Source: Phenylobacterium sp. J367 (lineage in GTDB: Bacteria > Pseudomonadota > Alphaproteobacteria > Caulobacterales > Caulobacteraceae). From it: a stretch of DNA of 64,000 nucleotides. The position numbers were made by a program, and so were the translations under genes. The notes under the pieces were generated by a model that ran no database searches, was not told the DNA's origin, and saw only the letters and a program-made list of their open reading frames with translations. Of the stretch, positions 37,982 through 48,578 are shown piece by piece. Where the stretch lies: positions 2,598,501 through 2,662,500 of the forward strand of contig NZ_JAJONA010000001.1 of the NCBI RefSeq assembly GCF_024699985.1, read 5' to 3'. Every line of letters begins with the position of its first letter. Position 1 is the stretch's first letter.

Positions 37982-38874
37982 CCGTGGACTCCCGCTACTA
38001 CGCCGCGCCGATCGACCGGCCGCCGCCGCCCAGGCGGGCGCGGCGGTTCCGGTTCGTGGAGCCGTCGATCCTGCCGGGCTTCGGGCTCTCCTTCGGCTTC
38101 GTGGTGATCTATCTCAGCCTGATCGTGCTGATCCCGCTGGCGGCGCTGGCGCTCAGGCCCTGGGAGATCGGGCTCGACGGCGTGATCCGCACGCTCACCG
38201 ACCCGCGGGTCGCCTCGGCGCTCAGGATCAGCTTTGGTCTGTCCCTGGCCGCCGCCGTCGTGAATGCGCCGCTCGGCCTGCTGATCGCCTGGACGCTCAC
38301 GCGCTACGAGTTCCCGGGCCGCCGGATCCTCGACGCCCTCGTGGACCTGCCGTTCGCGCTGCCGACCGCGGTAGCCGGCATCGCGCTCACCACCCTCTAT
38401 GCGCCGACCGGCGCGCTGGGTTCGCTCTTCGCCCAGATCGGCGTCAAGACCGCCTATTCGCAGCTCGGCATCTTCATCGCCCTGGTCTTTATCGGTCTGC
38501 CGTTCGTCGTCCGCTCGGTCCAGCCGCTCTTGCAGGACCTGGACCGCGAGGTGGAGGAGGCGGCCCGCACCCTCGGCGCCACCGACTTCCAGCGGATCTT
38601 CCGCGTCGTCCTGCCGACGCTCCTGCCGGCCCTGATCAGCGGCGTGACGCTCGCCTTCGCCCGCGCGGTCGGCGAGTACGGCTCGGTGATCTTCATCGCC
38701 GGCAACATGCCGCTGAAGACCGAGATCGCGCCCCTGCTGATCGTCATCAAGCTGGAGCAGTACGACTACGCCGGAGCCGCCGCCATCGGCCTGGCCATGG
38801 TGCTGATCTCCTTCGGGGCGCTGATCGCGGTCAACGCGCTCCAGCTCTTCCTCGCCGGGCGGGGCCGCAAGTGA
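37978..38874 (+). CDS. cysT: Sulfate ABC transporter permease CysT (CysU)
   Basis: 298 residues with six predicted membrane helices and the permease EAA loop [44 protein letters not shown] and [28 protein letters not shown] are typical of CysT. It forms the sulfate channel with CysW. The start is GTG 37978 inside the stop of the binding-protein gene (a GTG at 37984 is possible). The end overlaps cysW by GTGA. Confidence 0.95.
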   Translation: MTVDSRYYAAPIDRPPPPRRARRFRFVEPSILPGFGLSFGFVVIYLSLIVLIPLAALALRPWEIGLDGVIRTLTDPRVASALRISFGLSLAAAVVNAPLGLLIAWTLTRYEFPGRRILDALVDLPFALPTAVAGIALTTLYAPTGALGSLFAQIGVKTAYSQLGIFIALVFIGLPFVVRSVQPLLQDLDREVEEAARTLGATDFQRIFRVVLPTLLPALISGVTLAFARAVGEYGSVIFIAGNMPLKTEIAPLLIVIKLEQYDYAGAAAIGLAMVLISFGALIAVNALQLFLAGRGRK

Positions 38875-39725
38875 GCCGGTCCTCGTCGCCCGGCTTCCGG
38901 GTCTATCTCCCCGGGCTCGCGCCCCTGATGCTGCTGGCCTCCGTGGCGGCCATGGGGGCGCTGGTCGTCCTGCCGCTCGGCATCGTCTTCAAGGAGGCGC
39001 TCGCCCAGGGCTGGCAGGCGGCGTTCCAGGCGCTGCAGGACCCGGACGCCATCGCCGCCATCCAGCTCACCCTCATCGTGGCGGCGATCTCGGTGCCGCT
39101 GAACGCCGTCTTCGGCCTGGCGGCGGCCTGGTGCATCGCGAGGTTCGAGTTCCGCGGGAAGAGCGCGCTTCTGACCCTGATCGACCTGCCATTCTCGGTG
39201 TCGCCGGTGGTCTCGGGCCTGGTCTGGGTGCTGCTGTTCGGGGCCCAGGGCTATTTCGGGCCCTGGCTGATGGAGCACGACGTGAAGATCATCTTCGCGC
39301 TGCCCGGCCTGGTGCTGGCCACCATCCTGGTGACCTTCCCGTTCGTCGCCCGCGAGCTCATTCCGCTGATGCAGGAACAGTCCGCCGACGAGGAGGCCGC
39401 GGCGCTCACGCTCGGCGCGGGCGGCTTCACGACCTTCTGGAAGGTGACACTTCCCAACATCAAGTGGGCGCTGCTCTACGGCGTCCTGCTCTGCAACGCG
39501 CGGGCGATGGGCGAATTCGGCGCCGTCTCGGTGGTCTCCGGCCACATCCGGGGCGCCACCAACACCCTGCCGCTCCACGTCGAGGTGCTCTACAATGACT
39601 ATGAATCCGTCGGCGCGTTCACAGCGGCGTCCGTCCTCGCCGGACTCGGCCTTGTCACGCTCATCCTCAAGACCGCTCTCGAATGGCGTCACTCCGGTGA
39701 ACTTTCAGCCAGCCGCCGACACTAG
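38871..39725 (+). CDS. cysW: Sulfate ABC transporter permease CysW
   Basis: 284 residues, six predicted helices, with the EAA loop [31 protein letters not shown] and the CysW-like [36 protein letters not shown]. It pairs with CysT. GTG start at 38871 within the cysT stop. Its last 29 bp overlap the start of cysA. Confidence 0.95.
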   Translation: MSRSSSPGFRVYLPGLAPLMLLASVAAMGALVVLPLGIVFKEALAQGWQAAFQALQDPDAIAAIQLTLIVAAISVPLNAVFGLAAAWCIARFEFRGKSALLTLIDLPFSVSPVVSGLVWVLLFGAQGYFGPWLMEHDVKIIFALPGLVLATILVTFPFVARELIPLMQEQSADEEAAALTLGAGGFTTFWKVTLPNIKWALLYGVLLCNARAMGEFGAVSVVSGHIRGATNTLPLHVEVLYNDYESVGAFTAASVLAGLGLVTLILKTALEWRHSGELSASRRH

Positions 39726-40768
39726 TCCGCTGTCGCTCGAGATCCGCGGGGTCTCGAAATCCTTCGGCCGCTTCCCGGCGCTGAAGGAGGTGTCGCTGCA
39801 GGCCCGGGACAAGGAGTTCCTGGCCCTGCTGGGCCCCTCCGGCTCGGGCAAGACCACCCTCCTGCGCGTGCTGGCCGGGCTGGAGACGCCGGACGCCGGC
39901 GAGGTCAGCTTCGGCGGCGAGGACTTCCTGTCGCTGCCGGTGCGCAAGCGCCGTGTGGGCATGGTCTTCCAGCACTACGCGCTCTTCCGGCACATGACGG
40001 TGGCCCAGAACATAGCCTTCGGCCTGACCGTGCGGCCCCGCAAGGAGCGGCCGGGCAAGTCGGAGGTCGCCGACCGGGTCCGCGACCTGCTCTCCCTCGT
40101 CCAGCTCGAAGGACTGGAGAAGCGCTATCCGGCCCAGCTCTCCGGCGGCCAGCGGCAGCGCGTGGCGCTGGCCCGGGCGCTGGCCATCGAGCCCAGGATG
40201 CTGCTGCTCGACGAGCCGTTCGGCGCCCTGGACGCCCAGGTGCGCCGCGAGCTGCGCCGCTGGCTGCGCGAGCTGCACGAGCGGACCGGCGTCACCACCG
40301 TCTTCGTCACCCACGACCAGGAGGAGGCGCTCGACCTCGCCGACCGGGTGGCGATCCTGAAGGACGGCGAGTTGGTCCAGCTCGGCACCCCCGAACGAGG
40401 TCTACGAGAACCCGGCGACGCCCTTCGTCTACGACTTCCTGGGCGCCGCCTGCCGGCTGCCGGGCGTGGTCGACGGCGAGCGCCTGACCGTCGCCGACTG
40501 GGAGACCGTCGCGCCGAAGGGCGCCCAGCAGGGCCCGGTCGAGGTCTTCTTCCGCCCCGACGAGGTGGCCTTCGCGCCCGCCGACGGCGCGGGACTGGCC
40601 GGCGAGGTGAAGGCGGTCGCCCAGCGTGGCCCGGACGTCCGCATCGAGTGCGTCATCGAGGGCCAGCTCTTCGAGCTCGAGGCCCACAGCCCGACCCTGC
40701 CGCCCGGCGTGGCGCCGGGCCTGTCGATCCGGGTCAAGCCGATGCGGCCGCGGGTCTATCCGGTCTAG
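39697..40768 (+). CDS. cysA: Sulfate ABC transporter ATP-binding protein, frameshifted
   Basis: About 356 residues when repaired. Walker [11 protein letters not shown]-loop [14 protein letters not shown], signature [15 protein letters not shown], Walker [13 protein letters not shown] and H-loop FVTHDQEEA are intact; a C-terminal TOBE-like regulatory part follows ([20 protein letters not shown]). GTG 39697 is chosen as the start because homology begins at [12 protein letters not shown] and upstream in-frame sequence is coding for CysW. One extra C in the run 40388-40392 breaks the frame; repair gives [11 protein letters not shown]. Confidence 0.9.
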
Positions 40769-40789
40769 CCGACCGCCCGGCGTGCCGCG

Positions 40790-41785
40790 CTATCCCGGCC
40801 CGGGTTCCACCGCGGCCGGGCCGGGCGCCCGCGTCTTCCACACCGACCAAGCGATGCCGGCGGCGAGCAGCGCGCCGGTGACGGCGAGCGACACCGGGGC
40901 GGGGAACTTCTCCCAGCCCATCGCCTCGGCGAAGAACACCTTGCCGCCGATGAACACCAGGAGCGCCGCCAGCGCCTGCTTCAGGTAGGCGAACCTCGCC
41001 ACGACCGCGGCCAGCGCGAAATAGAGCGCACGGAGGCCGAGGATCGCGAAGATGTTGGACGTGTAGACGATGTAGGGGTCGGTGGTGATCGAGAAGATCG
41101 CCGGCACCGAGTCCACGGCGAAGACCAAGTCTGCGAACTCCACCATCAGCAGGGCCATGAACAGCGGCGTGGCGAACCAGACGAGGCGGCCGTCCCGCCC
41201 GGGCGCCTTGGCGAAAAATCGATGGCCGTGGAAGCCCTCTGTCAGCCGGATCCGGGCGGCCAGCCAGCGGTAGACCCGGCTGTCGCGGGGATCCTTCGGC
41301 GCCCCGTCGCTGACGAACATCTTCACGCCCATCAGGATGAGGAAGGCGGCGAAGATCCACAGCACCCAGCCGAAGCTGGCGACCAGGGCGGCGCCCAGGC
41401 CGATCATCACGCCGCGCAGCACGATGACGCCCAGGATGCCCCAGAACAGCACGCGGTGCTGGTAGGCCCGGGGAACGGCGAAGGCGGCGAAGATGGTGGC
41501 GATGACGAAGATGTTGTCGAGGGCCAGGCTCTTCTCGATGAGGAAGCCGGTGACGTACTCGAGGCCGGATTCGCGGCCGAGCTGGAACCAGACCCAGCCC
41601 CCGAAGGCGAGGCCGAGCGAGAGATAGCCGGCGGAGAGCAGCAGGCTCTCGCGGACTCCGATCTCGTGCTGGTCGCGATGCAGCACGCCGAGGTCGAGGA
41701 CGAGCAGGATGGCGACGAGGCCGGCGAACGCCAGCCACATCCAGAGCGGCTGGCCGAGCACGGCCGCCGTGAGCATGTCGAGCAT
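40790..41785 (-). CDS. TerC/Alx-family membrane protein
   Basis: 331 residues with eight or nine predicted helices and the TerC motifs: [27 protein letters not shown] (Asp in membrane), [39 protein letters not shown]. TerC/Alx proteins are linked to tellurite resistance and manganese export. The start MLDMLT at 41785 is used; the longer frame to 41875 has no homology. I looked for a yybP-ykoY manganese riboswitch upstream and cannot assert one. Confidence 0.9.
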   Translation of the reverse strand: MLDMLTAAVLGQPLWMWLAFAGLVAILLVLDLGVLHRDQHEIGVRESLLLSAGYLSLGLAFGGWVWFQLGRESGLEYVTGFLIEKSLALDNIFVIATIFAAFAVPRAYQHRVLFWGILGVIVLRGVMIGLGAALVASFGWVLWIFAAFLILMGVKMFVSDGAPKDPRDSRVYRWLAARIRLTEGFHGHRFFAKAPGRDGRLVWFATPLFMALLMVEFADLVFAVDSVPAIFSITTDPYIVYTSNIFAILGLRALYFALAAVVARFAYLKQALAALLVFIGGKVFFAEAMGWEKFPAPVSLAVTGALLAAGIAWSVWKTRAPGPAAVEPGPG

Positions 41786-41840
41786 GTTGTGATCCGTGGG
41801 ACTGAGGGGGAGGGCGACGCAAGGCCGCCCTCCGGTCAGG

Positions 41841-42038
41841 TCAGGCGCGACCGATCCGCAGCGTGACCGGCGCAAGGCCGGCCTCGGCGAGGTGGAGCTC
41901 GTCCTTGAGCTCCAGCCTTCGGCGCTTGAGGTCCTGCAGGATCAGGGCGTCGGGATTGGCCCTTCGCTGCTCGTCGCGGATCAGATCGTCGAGCTGCCGA
42001 TGCAGCCGACGCAGCCTTTGGATTCGGCATTGTTGCAT
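41841..42038 (-). CDS. DUF465/YdcH-like small protein
   Basis: 65 residues, entirely helical and charged (RIQRLRRLHRQLDDLIRDEQRR, LQDLKRRRLELKDEL), the usual size and look of the YdcH/DUF465 family. Start 42038 has GGAGGAG on the minus strand just upstream. Function of the family is not established. It lies 55 bp upstream of the terC-like gene on the same strand. Confidence 0.75.
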   Translation of the reverse strand: MQQCRIQRLRRLHRQLDDLIRDEQRRANPDALILQDLKRRRLELKDELHLAEAGLAPVTLRIGRA

Positions 42039-42208
42039 ATGCTCCTCCGTTTGGAGGCGCACCCGGGAGCCGCAGCTCAGGAGATGACAACGGACCCCAG
42101 GCGCACCTGCACGGTCCGACATCACGATCGCGGTCGATCGTCAGAGGGGCCCGGTCCCGCCCTCTTCAGATGGCGCCTTAAGGAAGCTTCGCAAGGGGCG
42201 TCCCGACA

Positions 42209-45200
42209 CTACTGCACGATCCAGTCCCCCGCGCCGAGCTGGCCCGGCGCCACGCCGACGAGGGTGGTGACGGTGATCGGCCAGTCGCCGTTGGCGTTCG
42301 GCCCGTCCATGTCGACGATCACCTGGGTCCCGCCATTCGCCGCCTGCAGGATCAGCCACCCGTCGGCCACGGGGTTCGTGCCCGCGTAGCCCGCCTGGTC
42401 GAAGAGGCCGCGCAGGTCGATCTTATCGGTCCCCGGCGTGAAGTCGGTGATCTGGCCGGCGTTCCACACCGGGTTGGCGAACACGAAGTGGTCCGCACCC
42501 CCCGCGCCGGTCAGCCGATCGGGGCCCTGGCCGGCGTTGAGGGTGTCGTCCCCGGCCGTGCCGGTAAGGGTGTCGCCCCACTGGGATGAATTGAACACCT
42601 GGCCTGCGCCGCTCGGCGGCGGCGCGTCGTCGTCGTCGTCGGTGATCGTGCCGGTGGCCGTGGCGGTCCCCAGCGTCGTGCCGGACGAAGGCGAGGCGAG
42701 GGTGACGGTGAAGGTCTCGCCCGGCTCGGCGGTCGCGTCGCCGGCGACGTTCACGACGATCGTCTTGCTGGTCTCGCCGGCGCCGAAAGTGACCGTGCCG
42801 GAGGGCAGAGCGCCGCCAGCGAAGTCGTCCGCCGACGCCGGGTTTGCACCGGAGCCAGCCACGGTCCAGCTGGCGGAGGAGGTCCCGCTCGTCGCGCCCG
42901 TGCGGGTGACCGTGAAGCTGAAGGCGGTCGAGCCGGAGTCCCCTTCCGCCAGCGACAGGGTGGTGGTGGTGAGCGAGACCTGCGCGCTGCTGGCGGGCGG
43001 CGGCGTGGTTCCGCTGCTACCCAAGAGCTGGGCCCATGTGAGGCCGGCCGGGTTCACGCCCTGCAGGGTCGTGACGTGGAAGGGCCAGTCGCCGCTGTTC
43101 GGCGCGTCGCGGTCGAAGAACACCTGCGTGCCCCCGGCCCCGTCGCTGTCCAGCCGCATCCGGCCGTCGGCGATCGGGTCGGTCCCGGTGTAGCCGCTCG
43201 CCTGGAAGACCGCCGAGAGGTCGAGGCGGTCCGTGCCGACCACGAAGTCGGTGATCTTGCCGGCGCTCCAGGGCAGGGCCCTGAAGGCGAAGGAGTCAGC
43301 GCCCGCGCCGCCGGTGAGCGTGTCGGCGCCCTGGCTGGCGTTGATCGTGTCGTCGCCGGCGCCGGCCGTGACCGTCGAGCCGGGGCCGGGCGAGTTGTAG
43401 ACCTGGCCGGAGCCGGACGGCGGCGGCGAGGTGCTGTCGTCGTTGGTGATCGTGCCCGTCGCGGTCGCGGCGCCCAGGGTCGTGCCGGACGACGGCGAGG
43501 CCAGCGTCAGGGTGAAGGTCTCGCTGGACTCGGCCGCCGTGTCGCCGGCGACCTGGACGGTGAGGGTCTTGGTGGTCTCGCCGGCGGCGAAGGTCAGCGT
43601 GCCGGACGGCAGGGCGCCGCCGGCGAAGTCGGCGGCGGTGGCGGGATTGCTCCCAGAGCCGGTCACCGACCAGGTCACCGTCGAGCTGCCGCTGGTCGAT
43701 CCCGATCGGCTGACCGTGAAGCTGAAGGCCGTCGATCCGCTGTCGCCCTCGGCAAATGAGAGGCTGGTCGTCGTCAGGGAGACCTGCGATCCGGTTGGAG
43801 CCGGGGGCGGATTGCTCGCGCCGCCGCCGGAGAGCTGGGCCCAGGTGACGCCCGTGACGCCCTGGAGCTTGATGATATAGTTCGGCCATTGCTGGCCGGT
43901 GGCCGTCCCGTCCCGGTCGAACAGCACGAGGGTGTCGGCGCCCTGGGCGAGGAGGCTGATGTACTTGTCGGCCACGGGATCGGAGCCGGTGTAGCCGGCG
44001 GCCTGGAACAGGGCGGAAAGATCCAGCTTGTCGGTTCCGGCCACGAAATCGGTGACGGTGGCCGGCGACCAGGGCTCCTTCGTCCAGGTGAACTTGTCGG
44101 CGCCTGCGCCGCCGGTGAGCACGTCGGCGCCCTGGCTGGCGTTGATCGTGTCGTTGCCGGGCCCCGCCACCACCGTCGAGCCGGGGCCGGGTGAGGTGAA
44201 GACCTGGCCGCCGGACCCGCCAACCGGGGGCGGCGTATTGGGCTCCAGCTCGCCGTTCGTCCGCCAGCTGTCGTACATGTCGTAATAGGCATGGCCGATG
44301 GCGACATGCGCCGCCGCCGTGAAGTGCAGCCCATCCGCCTGGACCGGCAGGCCGCCGGCGTCATAGCTGACGGCGTAGGGATCGGCCTGGTCGACGTCGG
44401 CCTGGGCGGTCCGCACCTGGCTCGAGTAGGGCGGCGAGGCGGTGATCTGGAAGAAGCCGATCCGCCCGTCGCCGTCGTGCAGCCACTCCTCGCGGATCGC
44501 CTGGAAGAGCCCACTGAGGTTCTGAGCGTATTCGGCGGAGGTCGTGGCGTAGTTGGCGTCCTCTTCGCCCTGGCCCCAGAACACCGCGACGGGACGGGCG
44601 CCGCCCAGCGTGTCCGCGGCGTCGGCGATCATCGCGGCCGTCCGGTCGAACAGCTCGCCGTTGCTGGCTGGCGACCAGTCCACGACGCCCGCGCCCTCAT
44701 CGATCTGCGTGCCGCCCCAGGCCGCCTTGATGATCCGCAGCACCTCGGTTGGATGCTCCGCCCGGAAGTCGAGGGCGAACTGCACCTCGGCCGCCCAGGC
44801 CTCGGACAACTGGCCGTAGCCGGTGTTGGCGCCCGGATCCATCTCGACCCAGGTGCTGGTGGAAGGGTCCCAGATCAGCGTCAGGGGATCGGGCTCCCAG
44901 GCTTCGACCAGCGTCGACCGGTCCATGTAGGCCCCGCCCGCATTGGACTGGCCGGCGAACACCACCAGCGTGCCCGTCTCCGTGGGCGGCGGGGGGGCGC
45001 TGTCGTCGTCGGTGATCGTGCCGGTGGCCGCGCTGCCGCTGACGGTCGCGCCGCTGGCGCCGGAGAGAGTCAGCCTGAACGTCTCGTTCGGCTCGACGGT
45101 GGTGTCGCCCGCCACCTGGACGGTGATGGTCTTGCTGGTCTCCCCGGCCGCGAAGGTCAGCGTGCCGGAGGGCAGGGCGGCGCCGGCGAAGTCCGCCGCG

Positions 45201-47800
45201 CTGGCGGGGTTGGCGCCGGAGCCGGTGACCGACCAGTTCACCGTCGAGGCGCCGCTCGTGTCGCCGGTGCGGGTCACGGTGTAGGCGAAGGCGGTCGAGC
45301 CGCTGTCGCCCTCCGCCAGGGTGAGGGAGCTCTGCGCGAAGGCGAGCGTCGGCTGGGTGGGCGTCGGGCCGCCGCCGCCGGTGTCGTCGTCGGTGATGAA
45401 GCCCGTGGCGGTGGCCTGGCCCAGCTTGGCGCCGACCGGGTTCACCAGGGTGACCAGGAACTCCTCGTTGGCCTCGGCGGTGGCGTCGCCGGCCACCCAG
45501 ACCTGCACATAGGCGGTGGTCTGGTTGATCTCGAAGGTGACCGTGCCGGACGGCAGGACGTCGCCTTCGAAGTCCAGCGCCGTGGCGGGGTTCGCCCCCT
45601 GGCCGCGGACCTGCCAGCCGACGGTCACCTTCTCAGACTGGTCCCAGTCGCGGATGACTGTGAAGGTGTAGAGCGTGCCGCCCGCGTCGCCCTCCTCGTG
45701 CGTCACCCCGGCCATCGGGCCGATGGAGACCACGGCGTTGATCCCGCGCGGCGGGTTGATCACGTCGTAGAGCTGTTGCTGGCCGGAGGGGGTGGTGGCG
45801 ATCACCTCGCCGTTGGCGGTCACGCCGGTGAAGTCGCCGGCCACCTCGCGCGCCGGGCCGTACCAACCCTTGCCGTCGTAGGCGAAGGCGTCGTAGGCGC
45901 GGCCCATGGTGTCGCCGTCCGGCGTCTCCCAGGAGGCCGCGAAGCCGCCGTTCTTCAGGGCGACGATGTCGATGTCCCCGCGCGAGACCCCCAGCTCGTG
46001 CTTGGTGAAGGTCCCCCTCGCGGGATCGAAGATCATCACCCAGGCGGTCGGCTCGCCGCCGTCGGGCATCATGTAGGCGAGCGCCACCTTGCCGTCGGTG
46101 AGCCAGGTCCCCGAGCCCGTGAAGACCCGGCTGTCGCCGGCCATCAAGGGCGTCGCCTCGCCGAGCGTCTGGCCGTTCGACACGGCGCCGAACACCGCGC
46201 CGGCGTCCTCCCAGATCACGAAGGCCTGGCCGGAGGGGAGCGTGGTGGGCTTGGCGTCGTGGACCTCGATCTTCGCCGTCGTGACGGCCTGGCCTGAGCC
46301 GTCGAAGACGACGGGCGCGTTCGTCGCCCCGCTGGTCAGGCCGCCGTCGTTGCGCATCGTCGCGGCCGGCGGCTCCGGCGTGCCGGTCTCGGTGACCGTC
46401 GAGCCGTCCGCCAGCTCGTAGGCCCGCACGTAGTCGATCTTCATCTCGGCGGGAAACTGCAGGGAATTTGGCTCGCCGCCCCAGCCGCCGACCGCCAGAT
46501 TGACGATCATCGCCATGGGCTGGTCCCAGTTGGCGGGGGTCGTCGTCTGCATCACCGCGACGCCGTCGAAGTAGAAGGTCACCTGGGTGGGCGTCCACAG
46601 CATGCCGTAGGTGTGCATGCCGGTCGGATCGACCTTGTAGCCGTTGTCGTAGAGGTTCTCCGACCCGCCCCAGGCGCGGCGGTAGTCGACGTTCGGCGTG
46701 GCGGCCAGGCCCTCCATGATGTCGGCTTCGACCTGGGCCGCGTAGGGGAAGGGGATCATCCAGAACGCCGGCCAGGCGCCGAGCGCGCTCGGCAGCTCGG
46801 CGCGCATCTCGAAGTAGCCGTACTGCTGCTCGAAGATGCCGAAGGTGTTGAGCATCCCCGACGAATATTCGCGGCCCCAGGCCGCCTCGCGGTCGCTGTC
46901 CTCCAGCCGCTCGGCCCGGATCGTCAGCAGGCCGCCGGAGACCGACAGGGCGTCGTAGTTGTCGAACTGCCGCTCGCCCTGGCCGTAGAAGTTGTGGGTC
47001 GTATAGACCTGCCGCTCTCCGTTCGAAGTCAGCGTATAGGCCCACTCGTCGCGCAGGTTGCCGCCGAAGTCCGAGCGCCACTGGCCGGTCTGCAGCGAGT
47101 GGTCGTAGACCTGCAGGCTGTCGAACTCGTCGTGGAAGGTGAGCTCGCCCAGCAGCGACGTGTCGAGCGGCAGCAGGAACTGCCGGTCCTGGAAGCTCTC
47201 GAGCGTCTCGTCCCGGAAGGTCAGGGTCTCGGTCGCCGACAACTTCAGGACGACGTCGTCGCCATCCTCGGTCATCGCCTCGCGGATGTCTTCGGCGGTC
47301 TCGAACCCGTAGCCCCAGAGCTGGAGCTGGCTGTTGCCGTTCCAGTTGTAGATCACGTCCGAGCCCTCGCCGGCCCGGACCATGAAGGTCGTCCGCTGGA
47401 TCGCGCCGCCGACCAGCACATCGTCGCCGCCCGCGCCCCACACGAAGTGGGTGTTGTCGTCGACGATGATCAGGTTCGCGAGGTCGTTGCCGACCGCATA
47501 GTTGAGCTGACCGTTGACGATCAGGTTCTCGACGTTCGGCGCCAGCTTGATCGACGTCCAGCCGATCATGGTGTCGACGCCGCCGTCGGCCTGTTCGACG
47601 ACGCGGTCGGTCGGGTGGGTGATCCAGTGGCGGTTGTCGAGGTTGTTGCCGATCAGCAGATCGCCGCCGCCCTCGCCCGACAGCGAGGAGTGTCCGGCCG
47701 GCGCATTGATCGTCTCGTTACCCGCCGAGGTGCCCGCCACGCGCGCCTGTTCGGCCGCGCTCTCGGGCATCGCGATCCCCCGCGAGTTGTAATAAGTCAT
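42209..47800 (-). CDS. Giant secreted GH16 / sialate O-acetylesterase-like / Calx-beta / RTX protein
   Basis: 1863 residues. Order: N-terminal hemolysin-type calcium-binding segment (about 25-200); GH16 glucanase domain (about 218-475) with the catalytic EADIME at about 358-363; a beta-rich region (about 500-690); Calx-beta 1 and 2 (about 690-945); an SGNH/sialate O-acetylesterase-like domain (about 945-1205) with FAGQSNAGG, WGQGEED and DGLHFT giving Ser, Gly, Asp and His; then three type I secretion target modules (NDTINASQGAD...LTGGAGAD) separated by Calx-beta 3 and 4. No Sec signal; secretion by a type I system is inferred. Likely target: an acetylated beta-glucan or galactan outside the cell. 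No T1SS genes lie in the window. Confidence 0.9.
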   Translation of the reverse strand: MTYYNSRGIAMPESAAEQARVAGTSAGNETINAPAGHSSLSGEGGGDLLIGNNLDNRHWITHPTDRVVEQADGGVDTMIGWTSIKLAPNVENLIVNGQLNYAVGNDLANLIIVDDNTHFVWGAGGDDVLVGGAIQRTTFMVRAGEGSDVIYNWNGNSQLQLWGYGFETAEDIREAMTEDGDDVVLKLSATETLTFRDETLESFQDRQFLLPLDTSLLGELTFHDEFDSLQVYDHSLQTGQWRSDFGGNLRDEWAYTLTSNGERQVYTTHNFYGQGERQFDNYDALSVSGGLLTIRAERLEDSDREAAWGREYSSGMLNTFGIFEQQYGYFEMRAELPSALGAWPAFWMIPFPYAAQVEADIMEGLAATPNVDYRRAWGGSENLYDNGYKVDPTGMHTYGMLWTPTQVTFYFDGVAVMQTTTPANWDQPMAMIVNLAVGGWGGEPNSLQFPAEMKIDYVRAYELADGSTVTETGTPEPPAATMRNDGGLTSGATNAPVVFDGSGQAVTTAKIEVHDAKPTTLPSGQAFVIWEDAGAVFGAVSNGQTLGEATPLMAGDSRVFTGSGTWLTDGKVALAYMMPDGGEPTAWVMIFDPARGTFTKHELGVSRGDIDIVALKNGGFAASWETPDGDTMGRAYDAFAYDGKGWYGPAREVAGDFTGVTANGEVIATTPSGQQQLYDVINPPRGINAVVSIGPMAGVTHEEGDAGGTLYTFTVIRDWDQSEKVTVGWQVRGQGANPATALDFEGDVLPSGTVTFEINQTTAYVQVWVAGDATAEANEEFLVTLVNPVGAKLGQATATGFITDDDTGGGGPTPTQPTLAFAQSSLTLAEGDSGSTAFAYTVTRTGDTSGASTVNWSVTGSGANPASAADFAGAALPSGTLTFAAGETSKTITVQVAGDTTVEPNETFRLTLSGASGATVSGSAATGTITDDDSAPPPPTETGTLVVFAGQSNAGGAYMDRSTLVEAWEPDPLTLIWDPSTSTWVEMDPGANTGYGQLSEAWAAEVQFALDFRAEHPTEVLRIIKAAWGGTQIDEGAGVVDWSPASNGELFDRTAAMIADAADTLGGARPVAVFWGQGEEDANYATTSAEYAQNLSGLFQAIREEWLHDGDGRIGFFQITASPPYSSQVRTAQADVDQADPYAVSYDAGGLPVQADGLHFTAAAHVAIGHAYYDMYDSWRTNGELEPNTPPPVGGSGGQVFTSPGPGSTVVAGPGNDTINASQGADVLTGGAGADKFTWTKEPWSPATVTDFVAGTDKLDLSALFQAAGYTGSDPVADKYISLLAQGADTLVLFDRDGTATGQQWPNYIIKLQGVTGVTWAQLSGGGASNPPPAPTGSQVSLTTTSLSFAEGDSGSTAFSFTVSRSGSTSGSSTVTWSVTGSGSNPATAADFAGGALPSGTLTFAAGETTKTLTVQVAGDTAAESSETFTLTLASPSSGTTLGAATATGTITNDDSTSPPPSGSGQVYNSPGPGSTVTAGAGDDTINASQGADTLTGGAGADSFAFRALPWSAGKITDFVVGTDRLDLSAVFQASGYTGTDPIADGRMRLDSDGAGGTQVFFDRDAPNSGDWPFHVTTLQGVNPAGLTWAQLLGSSGTTPPPASSAQVSLTTTTLSLAEGDSGSTAFSFTVTRTGATSGTSSASWTVAGSGANPASADDFAGGALPSGTVTFGAGETSKTIVVNVAGDATAEPGETFTVTLASPSSGTTLGTATATGTITDDDDDAPPPSGAGQVFNSSQWGDTLTGTAGDDTLNAGQGPDRLTGAGGADHFVFANPVWNAGQITDFTPGTDKIDLRGLFDQAGYAGTNPVADGWLILQAANGGTQVIVDMDGPNANGDWPITVTTLVGVAPGQLGAGDWIVQ

Positions 47801-48047
47801 ACGCCAGCTCCACCGATACGGCGGAAGAGAACACCTTGATCGGCCGTAGGTTCAGCGTGGCCGTGGCACATTTGAGTGTTGTGTATGCGTGAGCTTGGGG
47901 CGCCAGAGATCTGAAGTTTTGCGTTGGGGCGGATGTAGAAGCCGCGCCGCTGATCTGAAGCTTCGCCGTAGATGCGGTGAAGCTTGCCGGATTTCACTGA
48001 GCGGGGGCGGGTCGGGAACCGTCATGCAGCGCGCGCGTTGCATGCGC
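47801..48047. other. Divergent intergenic region with short direct repeats
   Basis: Holds promoters for the giant RTX gene (minus) and the small gene at 48048 (plus). GATCTGAAG occurs at 47908-47916 and 47952-47960 (44 bp apart), and GTGAAGCTT at 47978. A 66-codon minus-strand frame overlaps it but has no recognisable features. Confidence 0.45.
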
Positions 48048-48284
48048 ATGTCGACTATCCGACATAAGGAGCTCTCAGAGCTCACCGGGCCGGAGCGGGC
48101 CGCCCGCTACCGTGAGCTGGCCGACGCCCAGCGCGGCCTGGCGGCGGCGTGTCCGGTCGCGGACATCCGGCGGACCCACCTGGAGCTCGCCGCGCTCTGG
48201 AGCCGGCTCGCCGAGCAGGCCGAGCACGGCGTGCGGCCGGCGGCGGCCCCCGCCGAGAGCTGCCGGGTCGCTCCGGCGGAGTGA
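48048..48284 (+). CDS. Small helical protein of unknown function
   Basis: 78 residues starting MSTIRHKELSELTGPERAARYRELADAQR. It is charged, Ala/Glu/Arg-rich and probably two helices, with two Cys; no signal peptide or membrane helix. I do not recognise a domain. ATG 48048 is preceded by another ATG in frame at 48042. The next small gene begins 42 bp later on the same strand, so the two may be co-transcribed. Confidence 0.5.
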   Translation: MSTIRHKELSELTGPERAARYRELADAQRGLAAACPVADIRRTHLELAALWSRLAEQAEHGVRPAAAPAESCRVAPAE

Positions 48285-48326
48285 ATCCTTTCGGCCTTCC
48301 CGGCGTTGATGCCGCAGGAGGCCGCC

Positions 48327-48578
48327 ATGACCGATGCCATCGAGACCGCCCAACTCCAGCGCCGCTTCACCGTCCACGGGACCGGCGAGAGCCCCGGCCG
48401 CGGCTGGCCCGTGGAGGGCGTCAGCTTCGAGGACGCCGCCCTGCACTATGTGGAGGACGTCCATCCCGCGCCGGACCCGGAAGGCGAGGTTCAGCTCCTC
48501 GTCGAGGATTGCGAGAGCGGCGAGCGCCAGTGTTTCCGGATCGACCTCCTCACCGGCGAGACCGCGCCGTGTGACTAG
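48327..48578 (+). CDS. Small acidic protein, possibly DUF5961
   Basis: 83 residues beginning MTDAIETAQLQRRFTVHG, with FEDAALHYVEDVHPAPD and LLVEDCESGERQCFRIDLLTG. It resembles a small family of uncharacterised alphaproteobacterial proteins (DUF5961, from memory, not checked). ATG 48327 follows GCAGGAGG, a good ribosome-binding site. Its stop overlaps the end of the MFS gene on the other strand. Confidence 0.6.
   Translation: MTDAIETAQLQRRFTVHGTGESPGRGWPVEGVSFEDAALHYVEDVHPAPDPEGEVQLLVEDCESGERQCFRIDLLTGETAPCD

Noticed and set aside
41786..42208. Manganese riboswitch (yybP-ykoY) upstream of the TerC-like gene
   Set aside because: TerC/Alx genes often carry one, but a DUF465 gene occupies most of the region and I could not identify the conserved core.
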